NCBI GenBank assembly: GCA_029876055.1
Contig: CM056876.1
Span: forward strand, 1,302,001 to 1,366,000
From: Madurella fahalii
Lineage: Eukaryota; Ascomycota; Sordariomycetes; Sordariales
Length of the DNA stretch: 64,000 bases
Direction of reading: 5' to 3'
The notes under the pieces were generated by a model. It worked only from the letters and a program-made list of their open reading frames with translations, was not told where the DNA came from and did not search any database. Positions 45,500-56,441 of the stretch are shown piece after piece. The first letter of the stretch is position 1. Each line of letters begins with the position of its first letter. A program made the translations under genes and the position numbers.

Positions 45500-48400
45500 A
45501 TGTCGCCTCGGAGAAAAGCGGCTGGCCCAGGCCTGGGCTCGGGCTCGGCGCCTGCATCGCGAACCTACGAGTCGACCCCGGTGCCTCAACAAGTCCGTTT
45601 CCCTGCGCGGCGGCGGATCGTGCGCACTTATGGCCGCAGATCGTTGCCTGCTGCTTTGCCAACATCGGGGTCGGGGTTATCGGAGTCGGCGAGGCGGAGA
45701 CTGAGGCAGCAGACGCTTACCCAGGTGGGGTATGTAAGGGCGGAGGCGGCGGAGCTGGAGATTGATGAGGAGGAAGAGGCGGAGAGCGGGGAGCGTATCG
45801 AAGGGGATGATGATCTCGAGGAGGTAATTGAATGGGAAGAGGGGGAGGAGGAGGGGAAGAGGCGGGGAAAGGGCAAAGGGACAACGACAGGGACTGGCCG
45901 GGGGAGGAAGGGAAAGAGGAGGAGGAAGACCATGGGGGATGCTCCCATGCCGAACCCGGCATCAAGTTTCCATACCCAGACGCTGACGCAATTTCTGGGA
46001 GAGCGGGTGCGACAAGGTGATGCGCTTCGGGTGGAAGATGAGGACGAAGACGACCGAGATGGCGGCATACCCCCGCCGTTAGCGCAGACACCGACCAAAC
46101 CCCGAAAGCGCCCCTCCCCAAGCCGCGCCGGTGATCCGCACACTCCAAGCAACAAGCGTATCAAAGTCAACCTCGACGAGGTCCCTTCCTCGCAACCCAC
46201 CCCGTTCACCCCCATGCTGGGTTACAGCCCGATCCAGCCCGCCCGGTCGCCGCTTAAGGAGAAGTCGACGAACGTGGATGCGCCACCACCAACAGAGGAG
46301 ACCATCTCGAAATGGCCGAGGAACCTGGTTATTCAGGATAGTTATAGCCAGGGGAACAGTCCCATTATTCCGTCGTCCTCGTCGGCGTCCTTGCCGATGG
46401 AGACGCCGAAAAAGGAAGAAAAGCCGAAGAGAGAGCCGTTGGCTGAGATTCCGGTTGCGAGCCTCGAGCTTGGCGGTTCGTGGCGGAAGGACGCCGAGAC
46501 GCCGACCGGGACGAGGAGCACCGGCGGGACCAGGGCGTTTGCAGAGATTCCGGATTCGGATGCTGAACTGGAGAGCAATTGGTCCACGCCTTTTAAGGGA
46601 CTGTCTACGCACCAGACGCCATTGAAAGATAGGGACGAGGCGGGGTTCGAGATAGCCAGTGATCCTGGCTCGGGGGCGCGAACTGGGGTTGCTTGGGGGT
46701 CGGGTACGCCGACTCAGGTTGTTCAAGGGATGGATGACGAGAGCGCTCCCAGCACGGGCAAGTCGAACAAGGAGAATGAGCCGGCTAGCCTGAAGTTGGG
46801 AGATGACGGCGACGAGACGGCGAGTGAGGAGGAAAGCCCGGGCACGCCGACTCCGACGATGCGGAAGTCAAAGTCGCAAACGTCGCAAACTGCTGGCGGT
46901 AAAGGCAGGCCAGCCGATAATGCTGCCTCGCAGCTTGCGGCATCCGAGGAGTCAGTCAGTGAGGATGAGCCCCCTACTCCGACGCCTGCCCCGGGGAAGT
47001 CCGGATCACAACATCGCGCCAGCACGAGCAAGTCGGATGAAAGAATCAGCAAGGCCGACTCCAACCTCCAGGATTCTGATGAGCTGACAGCTAGCGAGGA
47101 TGAGCAACATGGCACGCCCACTCAGGTCCTTCCAAAGGCGGCATCGCAAAGGGCCTCTATCCTGAGAAAACGCAACTCTACACCCGAAGTTCTGACGTCG
47201 GAGTCGTCGACGGGCGACGGACCTACCACGCCAACACCAATCGCCCGCAGGGTGCAGATTGAGCTCCCCCCGCCATCGAGCGCCGAGGAAGCCGAGGAGG
47301 TCTACGAAGAAACACCCAGAAAACCAGCCAAGACGCTCTCGCCGATCTTCCAGCGCCACACCCAAGGCAGGTCGCAGTATTACAGCCAGGGCCTCGAGAG
47401 CCAACGGGTCCCGATGCAAGTCATCCGCTCGCTCGGCCCGCAGACGGACCGCTCCGACATACTCATATCGGTCCGCCCGGACATTGTCGACGAAATCGTC
47501 AAGGGCATGCGCGATCACGAGTTCCGCCCCTACAGGTTTCCCATCCAGGTCCTGCGCGGCTGGATCTACACGGCAGACCCCGCCGGCGGCGAGGTCAAGT
47601 ACATGGCCACTCTCGGGCCGGCCAAGGAGCCGGGCGAGATCGACAGCAGCAGCGGGCTCGGCAACGCCGAGTTCAACGCCGGCACGGTCGGCCGCGGCAG
47701 CTGGTACGCGCACGAGCTGCTGCAGGTGTACCGGCTGAACAACCCCGTGCCGCTGGCGGATATGCCGGACAACGGACTGGGCGACGGCGCGCCGCAGAAG
47801 TATCGGTACATCCCGCCGGCGATTGTCGGGCAGTTGCTGGCGAATCTGAGGTGCGCGCTGTTTGCGGAGGTGGGGGACGGGGAAGGTGGAAGTGGGCGTG
47901 GGGTTGGTGGTGATGGCGCGACGACGACGACGACGACCCAGGAGCTGGAGGAGCAGCTGCGGAGTGATATCGTTCAGTCGACGCAGATGCACTGCCTACT
48001 TGAGGAGGCCGACGAGGACGAGGATGAGGTCATCCCTGCGAGCCAGGGGCGGCTAGGTGTTGCTGTCGCTGCTGCTACAGCTGCTACAACTGCTGCTGCG
48101 AAGACGGCAGACGAGATGTTGTTTGCCCGCCCCGCTGTACCTCCACCGCGGTCGAGCCAGCGGCTCCGGAATCAGAAGCAAGCCCGATCGCAGCAAAACT
48201 CGAAAACTGCCCCGTCGAACTCCGTCCGCCCTTCCCAGGCTACGACGGCGAGCGATATCTCTTCCAGCCCTGTCCCTTCCTCCCCCCAGAAGCCGGCCGA
48301 TTCTTCCCCATTTGCGGTGGCTTCGGTGCCCCGCCCGGCGCAGGCGTCGTTTAACGAGCCGTCGTTGCCTGACCTGCTGGATGTGATGCGTGAGGAGGAT

Positions 48401-48547
48401 GACGATGGAAGTTTGATTCGACTCCCTCCCGTTACGCTGGGGTCGTCATCGCAGGCGGTCTTGTTGCCGCCGGATAGTTTGCTCGTTGAGGAGGTGAGGC
48501 AGCCGCCGGCGGTTGTGATTTGGGATTCGGAGGACGACGAGGAGTAA
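45500..48547 (+). CDS. Disordered protein with ASCH (PUA-fold) domain
   Basis: Intronless ORF of 1015 residues, function unknown. Residues 1-640 are low-complexity, with acidic and basic stretches, many TP/SP sites and nuclear-localisation-like clusters (GRGRKGKRRRKT). Two short copies of a QTLTQ-hydrophobic motif occur at about residues 70-77 (QQTLTQVGYV) and 158-166 (TQTLTQFLGE). The folded part (about 650-785) matches an ASCH domain: DILISVRPDIVDEIVKG, the KGMRDHEFRPY signature, strand GWIYTADPAGGEVKYMATLG, GLGNAEFNAG, and the C-terminal GAPQKYRYIPP. Bacterial ASCH proteins bind RNA, and one hydrolyses N4-acetylcytidine; applying that here is inference. The tail is again disordered and ends in an acidic DSEDDEE. 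No known gene name is assigned. Confidence 0.7.
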   Translation: MSPRRKAAGPGLGSGSAPASRTYESTPVPQQVRFPARRRIVRTYGRRSLPAALPTSGSGLSESARRRLRQQTLTQVGYVRAEAAELEIDEEEEAESGERIEGDDDLEEVIEWEEGEEEGKRRGKGKGTTTGTGRGRKGKRRRKTMGDAPMPNPASSFHTQTLTQFLGERVRQGDALRVEDEDEDDRDGGIPPPLAQTPTKPRKRPSPSRAGDPHTPSNKRIKVNLDEVPSSQPTPFTPMLGYSPIQPARSPLKEKSTNVDAPPPTEETISKWPRNLVIQDSYSQGNSPIIPSSSSASLPMETPKKEEKPKREPLAEIPVASLELGGSWRKDAETPTGTRSTGGTRAFAEIPDSDAELESNWSTPFKGLSTHQTPLKDRDEAGFEIASDPGSGARTGVAWGSGTPTQVVQGMDDESAPSTGKSNKENEPASLKLGDDGDETASEEESPGTPTPTMRKSKSQTSQTAGGKGRPADNAASQLAASEESVSEDEPPTPTPAPGKSGSQHRASTSKSDERISKADSNLQDSDELTASEDEQHGTPTQVLPKAASQRASILRKRNSTPEVLTSESSTGDGPTTPTPIARRVQIELPPPSSAEEAEEVYEETPRKPAKTLSPIFQRHTQGRSQYYSQGLESQRVPMQVIRSLGPQTDRSDILISVRPDIVDEIVKGMRDHEFRPYRFPIQVLRGWIYTADPAGGEVKYMATLGPAKEPGEIDSSSGLGNAEFNAGTVGRGSWYAHELLQVYRLNNPVPLADMPDNGLGDGAPQKYRYIPPAIVGQLLANLRCALFAEVGDGEGGSGRGVGGDGATTTTTTQELEEQLRSDIVQSTQMHCLLEEADEDEDEVIPASQGRLGVAVAAATAATTAAAKTADEMLFARPAVPPPRSSQRLRNQKQARSQQNSKTAPSNSVRPSQATTASDISSSPVPSSPQKPADSSPFAVASVPRPAQASFNEPSLPDLLDVMREEDDDGSLIRLPPVTLGSSSQAVLLPPDSLLVEEVRQPPAVVIWDSEDDEE

Positions 48548-49685
48548 TAGTGCTTTCTGGCTGTTTTCTACTTTGGTTTTGTTTGGCTGGGTTGACTATG
48601 GATGGGCGGTGTTTTGGATGAGGTGCGGCAAACAGTGCGTCGCGTAAACAGACAGACCTGGGTTACCTGTCACTGGGCGGTAGCATTGTACAGTACATGG
48701 GATATAGGATACGCAGGAGCCACTTTGCAAGGATAGCGGGCCTGCTTTGTGTTTGGCGTTGTGGGATTACCGGTCTTGTAACACGGCCTGGCTATGAGAA
48801 TAGGAATATGTGCATCGTACGGTATTGTACATGTATCCAAGGGCGGAATACAAGGTCTTCCTGGGATCGTTGGTGTAGGGTTTGTGCCCGGGACAACAGC
48901 CGATGCAGGAGGATTCTTCATTTGCGCGCCGACTCGGGCGGGATGCAAATGCCGGGCCGGATTGGCATGGGCTGTAGATCGGGTTGTTGACGCAGTACCA
49001 CATTGGACATGGTTTGATCCAATGCGCTGCTCGGCGGATGAAGCATGATGAATTACAAAACATGCTTGGCAAGCGGTGGCTTCAAAGCTTGCCGACTTGC
49101 AAAGATGCATTTACTGGAACATGAATGCGGATTCTTGAGCAGGAACCGTCGCCTGTCAATGTATTTTCAAGACAGAATCCTGATACCGATCGATCGAGTA
49201 ATGAACATGGTTGAGAATGGAAAACTTCTTCAGGTCAATTTGAAGGCTTGGCGTGCATGGAACGGGCTGTTGGACCGGGACATGCCGCAAGCCACGTTGG
49301 GACCGCACGGGGCTCTTTTAGCCCCCAGCAGCTGCTACAGTAGCCCCAAACCGTCTTCCGTCACAGGGGCACGCAAGCCTCATCCAACTCCACAACTCCA
49401 CTCTGCCATCTTGACCCGGGCACCTGCCACTGCCATTTACACTAAAACCGCGACACAGCAACTCACGACAATCCACCGCGGGGCTCTTCGCGGATTAGCT
49501 ATCCCGGCGGACCAGCGACGAGGCTCTTCGACCCCGGCGACCAATCCGTCGATTGCGCGAGGGCTTCTCCCCCCGCAAGATGCCACGGCGCTCCCGCCAT
49601 CTGCTGTCGCTACCCGATCGTTCATGAGCTGCGACCCCCGCCCGACGCTTGACGGGAGCGCTTCCCCGCCGCCGCCGCAGCCGCC
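48548..49685. other. Intergenic, SEC3 promoter
   Basis: About 1.1 kb between two plus-strand genes. An ATG-started frame (49045-49695) overlaps the SEC3 start by ten bases in another frame; it has no domain and is not called as a gene. No RNA gene was seen. Confidence 0.45.
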
Positions 49686-52600
49686 ATGGCCATGAACGGC
49701 CGCGACATGTCCAGGGCCGAGAGGTTCGAGGACGAGAAGAGGAGGATCATTGACAGCTGCTTCAACAAGCGCGACGAGGACGGCTCCAGTGAGCAACACC
49801 CTTATCATCCCAAACCCGCGCTCGATGTGACCCGCTTGCTGACCCTGCCGCAGCCCTCGAGACATACATCACCCACATCAGAATCACCGAATACCAGACG
49901 TATCCGACTTCCCCGCCGCCACCCCAGGCAAGGACACCCCAGACCGAGAAGCCTCGCGTCATCATCGTCGCCGTGCGCAAATCAGGCCGCGTTCGCGTGC
50001 ACAAGTCGAAAGAGAACCCCAACGGCACCTTCTCCATCGGCAAGACGTGGTTTCTCGACGACCTAACGGCAATTGAGTCCTTCACGAGCCCGACGGCGAA
50101 CCCGAACCACCAGGAATGGGCCGGAGATGTGGGCTTCGTCGTGACCCTCGGCAAGCCGTATTACTGGCAGGCCCAGACCGACAAGGAGAAGAAGTTCTTC
50201 ATCGCCAGCCTGATCAAGATCTTTACCAAGTATACCGGCGGCCGCACCCCGAACTTGACCGGCTTCGATCAGCGCGAGCTCGAACAAGTGCTGGGCGGCG
50301 CACAGGCACCACGGAGACAAGAGCGCCCCCCCCTCGGCCCTCTCCGCTCGAAACGGCCCCTAACAGCGCAACCGTGTCGATCGCGTCCGGCTACAATGGC
50401 TCGCTCGGCGCGCAAACGACAACCGCCCCTCCGTTCCCGGAGAGGGTGGCATCCCGTAATCCATTGGTCCCGAACGGGAAGTCTTCCCCAGCGCAGAGCA
50501 TCGATTCCGGCCGGCCATCTCAAGAGCAGCTCCCATTGCGGCGGCTAGCATCTCATAATAAGAGTCAAGACTCGGTAGCGGCTCCATCAATTGCGAGAAG
50601 CGAGGATGCCAACAGTCTCCGTCCGAGATCAAAGAATGGGCCCGCCGGCGGCTCCAGCTATGTTACGCCTGAGCCTACGCCGCTCCCCGCCGAGGACAAG
50701 CCCCCCGAGAGGAAACGGCCTCCGATGGACCCCCTGCGTCCGTTAGGGGTTGACAGGGACTTGATCCCCGCCCCGCTCATGAGCCCAGGTATGCGCAGAG
50801 AGCCCATGGTCCCACCACGCAGCATGGACAGGATGGGGTCTCGCAAGAACTCGGTTAGCCGCCGAAAGGACTCGGAGCTCTTCCTTGACCAGAGCCCAAT
50901 GCCAAAGGAGCCCACCAGGCCAGACACCTCGGGCAGTATATCGAGCCCTGTGATTGGTACACCGGTTTCTGTCAAGTCAAGTATTGCGCCAACTGCGACT
51001 GACGAGAGCCCCTCGGAACCTCGCACGGAGCCAGAGGAAGAAACACGACCAGGCCTTGGCCCGATGATCAAGTCCAAGAAGTCCAAGGGGGAAATTGCAG
51101 GAACCATTTGGAAAGCGGCAGCGGCAGCGAGCGCCTTCAAACCGAGGCCTGGCGGTGCGGCAGAGCGCCTGCGCCAAACCCAGAACAAGACCAGCGACGG
51201 TCCCGACGGCATCACGAGTGTTATCCCGGCGCCCCCAAAACCATCGCCAGTTCAAAAGCCGCCAGAGCCTTCGCCAGTTGTTGAAACACCGCCGCCGAAG
51301 ACAGCCGACAAGAGCTCCGCCCCTGGAATCCCCGAAGTGAAGGTCACCGAGTCGGATTCTGCCGGCAAACAGGGCAGTCTCCAAGCCCCGGCTCAAGAGA
51401 AGAAGAAGGTAGAAGAGCCAATTCCAGAAGAGCCTCGGCGCCCGGTCGTAGCCGGGAACGATATCAAGTATTTCGCCACGCTCGGCATAGACACCTCCAT
51501 TCTCGACAACCGGACGGCCGAGTTCGCCAAGTGGCTGGACTACTTCGGCTGGGTGCCGGGTGATAAGATGCGCACGCGCACCTTTGAAGACGTGCGGGCT
51601 GATCTCGACCGGGAGCTAAGCAAAGCTCAGGCTGGCGGCTGGCTCGCCCGCTTCCAGGAAGAGGATGAGAGAGTCGAGGCCATCAAGAAGGGCATCGACG
51701 TTGCCATTAATGAGTGCGAAGAGCTTGACAATTTGCTTACGCTGTACAGCGTTGAGTTATCTGTAAGCTTTGTCCCTTTGGATTATTTACCATGTGCTAA
51801 CTCTGTTTATTCCCCCAGACACTCTCGGATGATATTGCATACATTGAGGCCCAAGGTCAGGGTCTTCAGGTGCAGGCGGCGAATCAGAAGCTGCTGAGAA
51901 AAGAACTCGAGTCTCTTTTGGAGACATGCGCCATCAGCGAATTGGACCTTGAAGCCCTCAGGACGGCGCCGCTCGAAAGCCCGTCTGGCGTTGAGGACAT
52001 CGAAGCCGCACTTGTCACGCTGTTCAAGGCCATGATCAAGATCGATCCGACTCTGGGCACAGGCGAGTCACGCAAGAGCGAAGACGGCGCTGGCGACCAG
52101 ACCCTTGGCCTCGACAGCGACTACGGCAAGATGCGCATCGTCCAAGAAAAGAAAGAAATGTACATGACCGAGAGTTCTCTCTTCATGCGGAGGCTCGTCA
52201 TCTTCATGGAGCGCCAATTTTCAGAGGCATTCCGTGAGACCAGGAATGCGCTCGACGGAGCTTTATCTAAGAAGGCAGATGCCCGTAATCACGAAGTCGG
52301 GAGGGACATGCTATGGATGTACAGCCCCTTGATCCTGTACGCGAGAGATGTCGACCTCGGCAACTGGAACCGCATCCTGCAGATTTACCAGGACAGGAGC
52401 CACCCAATCTACAAGGCCGAGTTTAAGGAGGCCATGGAAGCATGGAAGAAAAACGCGAGGAAAATGACGGGCGATGAGAACGAGCTGCTGTTCACGTCAC
52501 AGCAGGAGAAGAAGGAGGAAGGGCTCGCGACCACGGCGCGGAAGCTTACCGTCAAGCGCAGCCAAACGCTGGCCAGAAGTCTCCGGTCCCCCTTGGGCGA

Positions 52601-54075
52601 CGGAGGCAGCCGGACGAACCTGGCGGACAAGACGCCCGACGGCAGGGCGCTGCCCTACGAGGTGTTTGCCGGCGTCATGGACGACCTGCTTCCGCTGGTG
52701 GAGATGGAGCAGAACTTTATCGTCGACTTCTTCCACGCGACGACGCTCGAACAGTCCGATTTCCCGGATCTTGTCTCCGGCTCGAGGCCCCGCGACCGAC
52801 GCGGCGGTGACCTAAAGCGTCACCGGCTGATGGAGCCCGACCGCGAGCTTGCGCGCCGGGTCACCAAGGCCATGGAAGCGATATTCGTCTTTCTGGAATC
52901 GAGCTTGCAGCAGCTCATTGACTGGGTGCTGAGCATGGATCCTCTGTAAGTCGGCCGCAGCTCGCGTAATCTCATGGTTGCTAACCCCTCCCAGACAAGG
53001 CGTCGGCGTTCTTGCCACTCTCGAACGCAAAATGGCCGACATGAGCCAGTCCAACCAGGACTTCCTCAACAACGTGCTCCAGAAATTGCACGGCAACCTC
53101 GAAGCCAAGTTCAAGAAGTTCGTCGACGACCAGATCCGAGCCATCGAAGAGACCAAGGTGAAGATCAAGAAGCGCAAGGGCGTCATCCACTTCATCCGCA
53201 TCTTCCCGCACTTCACCACGGCCGTCGAGAACATGCTCGCCAACGCCGACCCCACCCTCAACATCCGCCGCATGGTCGACCGCGAGTACGACCGCATCCT
53301 CAGGTCCATGTTCGATTCGCTCAAGGTCATCGCGCGCGAGAACCCAGCCATGGGCGGCGGCGGCGGCGGCGGCGGCTCGTCCATCATGACGAGCGCCACC
53401 AACCCGGCCGACCCGGAGGACAAGGAGGCCCTCAACTTCCACATCCTCCTCATCGAGAACATGAACCACTTCCTCGAGGAGGTCGACAACTCACGCGGGC
53501 TCGAGGTCCTCGACGACTGGAAGGAGGCCGCCCAGCGCGAGCTGGCCGAGCACATGAACTTGTACCTCAACGCCGTCATGCGCCGCCCCCTCGGGAAGCT
53601 GCTCGAGCACCTCGAGAACGTCGAGGCCCAGCTCGTGAGCGGCAAGCCCCCCGCCAGCGTGGCCGCCCAGCCCAGCAACTCCAAGACCGTGTTCAATAAG
53701 GTCCTGGGCGGCTATGACGGGCGCGAGGTCAGGAAGGGCATCGAGACGCTGCGGAAGCGGGTCGAGAAGCACTTCGGGGAGGACACCGCGGGATTCTCGG
53801 AGAGCCTGGGGGTGGGCGTTGGAGGCGGGGTAGGCGGCGGCGCGCAGTCGTTGTCGGTTAGGCATAGCACGGCGAGTTCGTCCGGGGTGGGGTCCGGCGG
53901 GGGCGGCGGGAATAGTAATCTGGTCATGAGGGTGTTGAGGGAGTGTGAGAAGTTCTATGGGGATGTGGAGATGCGGATCGGGAGGGTTACCACGGATGTG
54001 TACGGTGGGGATGTGCTGTTTGAGTGGCCGCGGGCGGAGGTGCGTGCCGCGTTCTCGAGTGTCGGCGGGAGGTGA
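49686..54075 (+). CDS. SEC3: Exocyst subunit Sec3 (apparent frameshift in C8)
   Basis: Exocyst component that marks sites of secretion at the plasma membrane and helps tether vesicles. Exons 49686-49788, 49854-51762, 51819-52945 and 52995-54075. The N-terminal PH-like Sec3 domain that binds PI(4,5)P2 and Rho GTPases is clear (PRVIIVAVRKSGRVRVHKSK, KKFFIASLIKIFTKYTGG). A Pro/Ser-rich linker follows, then the conserved C-terminal helical body beginning DIKYFATLGIDTSILDNR and containing VRADLDRELSKAQAGGWLAR. The frame changes by one base at the C8 run 50326-50333. One extra C restores a 1406-codon ORF exactly, and no intron fits there because the flanking TGGRTPNLTGFDQRELEQVL is conserved. A sequencing indel is likelier than a true pseudogene. 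Confidence 0.9.
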
Positions 54076-54867
54076 AAGACTGGGTATGAAGGGGGTTAAG
54101 AGGAGCATGTTTTGCGTTGAGTATAATTATCGGCATCGTCTTTGCTTCTTTGGCATCTATATATCACGTTTTCCTTTTGCTGTTCGGGTGTGGTCCGTTG
54201 AGTTAAAAGAGGTTGAACTGCTGCGTGGAGAGTAAAACGCTAGATAGGAGGAGGGGCTTAGAGAGCGCAATGGCTTCTGTTGGCATGCGGCTCCTACTAA
54301 CTTGGAGTGATGATTCCCCGCCTTTGTAATGTCCTGCCGAAGGCCGGGTCAAGGCCGTTAGGTATTCTTGGTGAAGTGAATCCGTGGTATAGACATCTGC
54401 ATGTGGGTATCTTAGAGTCAGACGTGGTAAGCAGCTAGGCACGTCAGTGTATACACTTCGCACACTCTTCAAGGACTCTATCCTGCTTCGTCTCAATCCC
54501 TGCCTGCCGACACAGGCCGGGTGGTGACATAATGATAGTTGTTATCCCCTAATTCTCAAGGAGTCGAAGCTCAATAACTAACGATAATCCCGCGCAACCC
54601 TGTCCCCTCCTGCTGCCCCGGCCGTATTGCGGCTCTCCTGGCAGGCGAAGTACTACGTAGTGTCCCTAGACTCTCGATGAAGTGCAGGGACTAAATTACG
54701 AAGCACAACACGAAATAATACTCTCCTTCCCCTCAGGGTGCTGACCTGCAGCGTCCCTTTACAGCCCACGAGTGACGCGTCTCTTCACACAACGGACTCT
54801 CCAAACCGCCGCGGGTTCCCCAGTCCAGAAACCTTCCCTCAGGCGGCCCAGCACCCATCAAGCGTTC
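54076..54867. other. Convergent 3' ends
   Basis: Between SEC3 (+) and the acidic orphan (-). No ORF with domain support, no RNA gene. Confidence 0.45.
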
Positions 54868-55194
54868 TCATAAACCCCCCCTCAGAGACGAGATATTCGC
54901 CGGCCCAACCCACAGTCCAACTCCCCAGCCAGGGACCCGCGGCCACGCACCGGTTGCGACAACGGAACCCCCTTCCCATTCCCCTTCGCAACCGTCCGAC
55001 TCCGAATCCGACGAACTATCGGCGTCGTGGCCGCCCTCGAATTTGTTGCCCCCGGCAAAATCAGCCTCCCCGTCCGTGTCCACGCCCATGAACTCATCCC
55101 ACTCCCAGTCCTCCAGCACCAACAGGGTTTGCTCGAGGGCAGCGATGGCCTCGTCAAAGGTTGCGACGAGCACGGAGACGGCGGGCTGCACGCT

Positions 55195-55255
<61 letters not shown>

Positions 55256-56115
55256 TCGTATTCGTCATCGTCATACTCCGAGTCGGTGTCGGAGGACATG
55301 TCGAACCACGCGCGGAGTTCGGAGGCCGCGGCGGAGGTGGATGGGGAGTGGCTGGTGGCGGAGGAGGAGCGGTCTGGGGTGGGAGTGGCGATGGGGGAGT
55401 TGGGGGGGACAAGCGGGGGGGATGGTGGGAAGGGGAGGGACCATAGATTGTGGGGTCTGTGACGGTAGCGGTGGTTGTCGTCGCCTTCATCTCCAGCGTC
55501 GCTGACGTCGTCCCCCTCCTGGCCCTCGTCGTCGGCATGGTAGTCGTGGTCGGCGGAGGACAACGCAGCGTCGTCGCTGTCGACTGCCACGTCCTGGCGG
55601 GCGCTATTGTGTTGGGCAATTTCACGGGTGGCGGGGCATACGGGATCGTCGTCGCCGTGGTGGGAATCATCATCCTCGGGATCGGAGTCCCAGTTGTAGA
55701 GCTCGGGAAATTCGCACTTGCTGACGCAGCCGCAGTCACAGACACCGTCTGAGATGGTATCCTCGAATTCGTCATGTCCGAGCCCGTCGACAACCTTCTT
55801 AGGGCCAACAGAAAGACCGCTTCCATCATATCCGGGCTCCGTGCCAGTTCCGGTCCCGGAGTTCTCGAGGAGAGCAGTGTCTGCCGGCAGACGATCCGTC
55901 ACCGGAGAGTTCTTGTCGTTGTCCACGGTGCGTATGTTCCTCGGGAAGCACGATCCAATCTTCGGATTGTCTACGGTATATCTCGTCGAGGACTCGCAAA
56001 GTTCTGATAGGCCAGCGGCGGGCTGGTTGGTGATGCGAGTGGGACCAGTGCCGTCGGCTGACTGATGGTTACAACCCGTATGGCGGCGGACAGGAGGAGA
56101 GGGTACGATGTCCAT
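54868..56115 (-). CDS. Acidic orphan protein with poly-Tyr/poly-Asp tract
   Basis: Intronless ORF of 415 residues from ATG 56115 (MDIVPSPPV). It is highly acidic and mostly disordered. A Cys cluster (VCDCGCVSKCEFPELYNW) lies near residue 130. A Tyr5-Asp14 tract, encoded by a TAC/GAC triplet array, lies near residue 295. It is followed by a helical, conserved-looking segment (VATFDEAIAALEQTLLVLED, WEWDEFMGVDTDGEADF). The C-terminus is Gly/Trp-rich. No family is recognised; the helical segment suggests a folded interaction motif. The ORF is long for chance, but part of its openness could reflect GAC/GAT repeats, so confidence is moderate. Confidence 0.6.
55195..55255 (-). repeat. GAC/TAC triplet microsatellite
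   Basis: About fifteen GTC then five GTA triplets on the plus strand, coding Asp and Tyr on the minus strand in the acidic orphan. In-frame length variation is expected. Confidence 0.9.
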
Positions 56116-56441
56116 TGTGAAATGCCAAGGCAAATTGATGTGTGAGTGTGAGTGGCTATGAAGTCACCAACAGGAATGAGACAACTGGATCGATGGTTGT
56201 CTGAATTGAAGACGATGGAAGTGGCTAAGAGTCATGGTCTGGAATTGGCAACGGAATATGAGTTGATATATACCCTAAAGCCCATCGAGCAGAGCTTTTG
56301 CACAGGGCTTGTAGGTATGCCCTCATCCGCATTCACAATCATAACCACTTATTGCCTATTGTTCCCTATTGTAAGGCCACCAAGCTTGCTTTGAACGATC
56401 TGCCTGCACAATACCAACCACAATAGTTTCGTCCCAATAAC
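56116..56441. other. Short intergenic
   Basis: Between two minus-strand genes. It holds the acidic orphan promoter and the transhydrogenase 3' UTR; nothing else was seen. Confidence 0.4.

Noticed and set aside
47006..47992. A 328-codon minus-strand ORF
   Set aside because: It lies opposite the ASCH domain, which supplies recognisable motifs in the plus frame.
49045..49695. A 216-codon ATG ORF just before SEC3
   Set aside because: It overlaps the SEC3 start in another frame, has no domain or protein-like composition, and long chance frames are common in GC-rich DNA.
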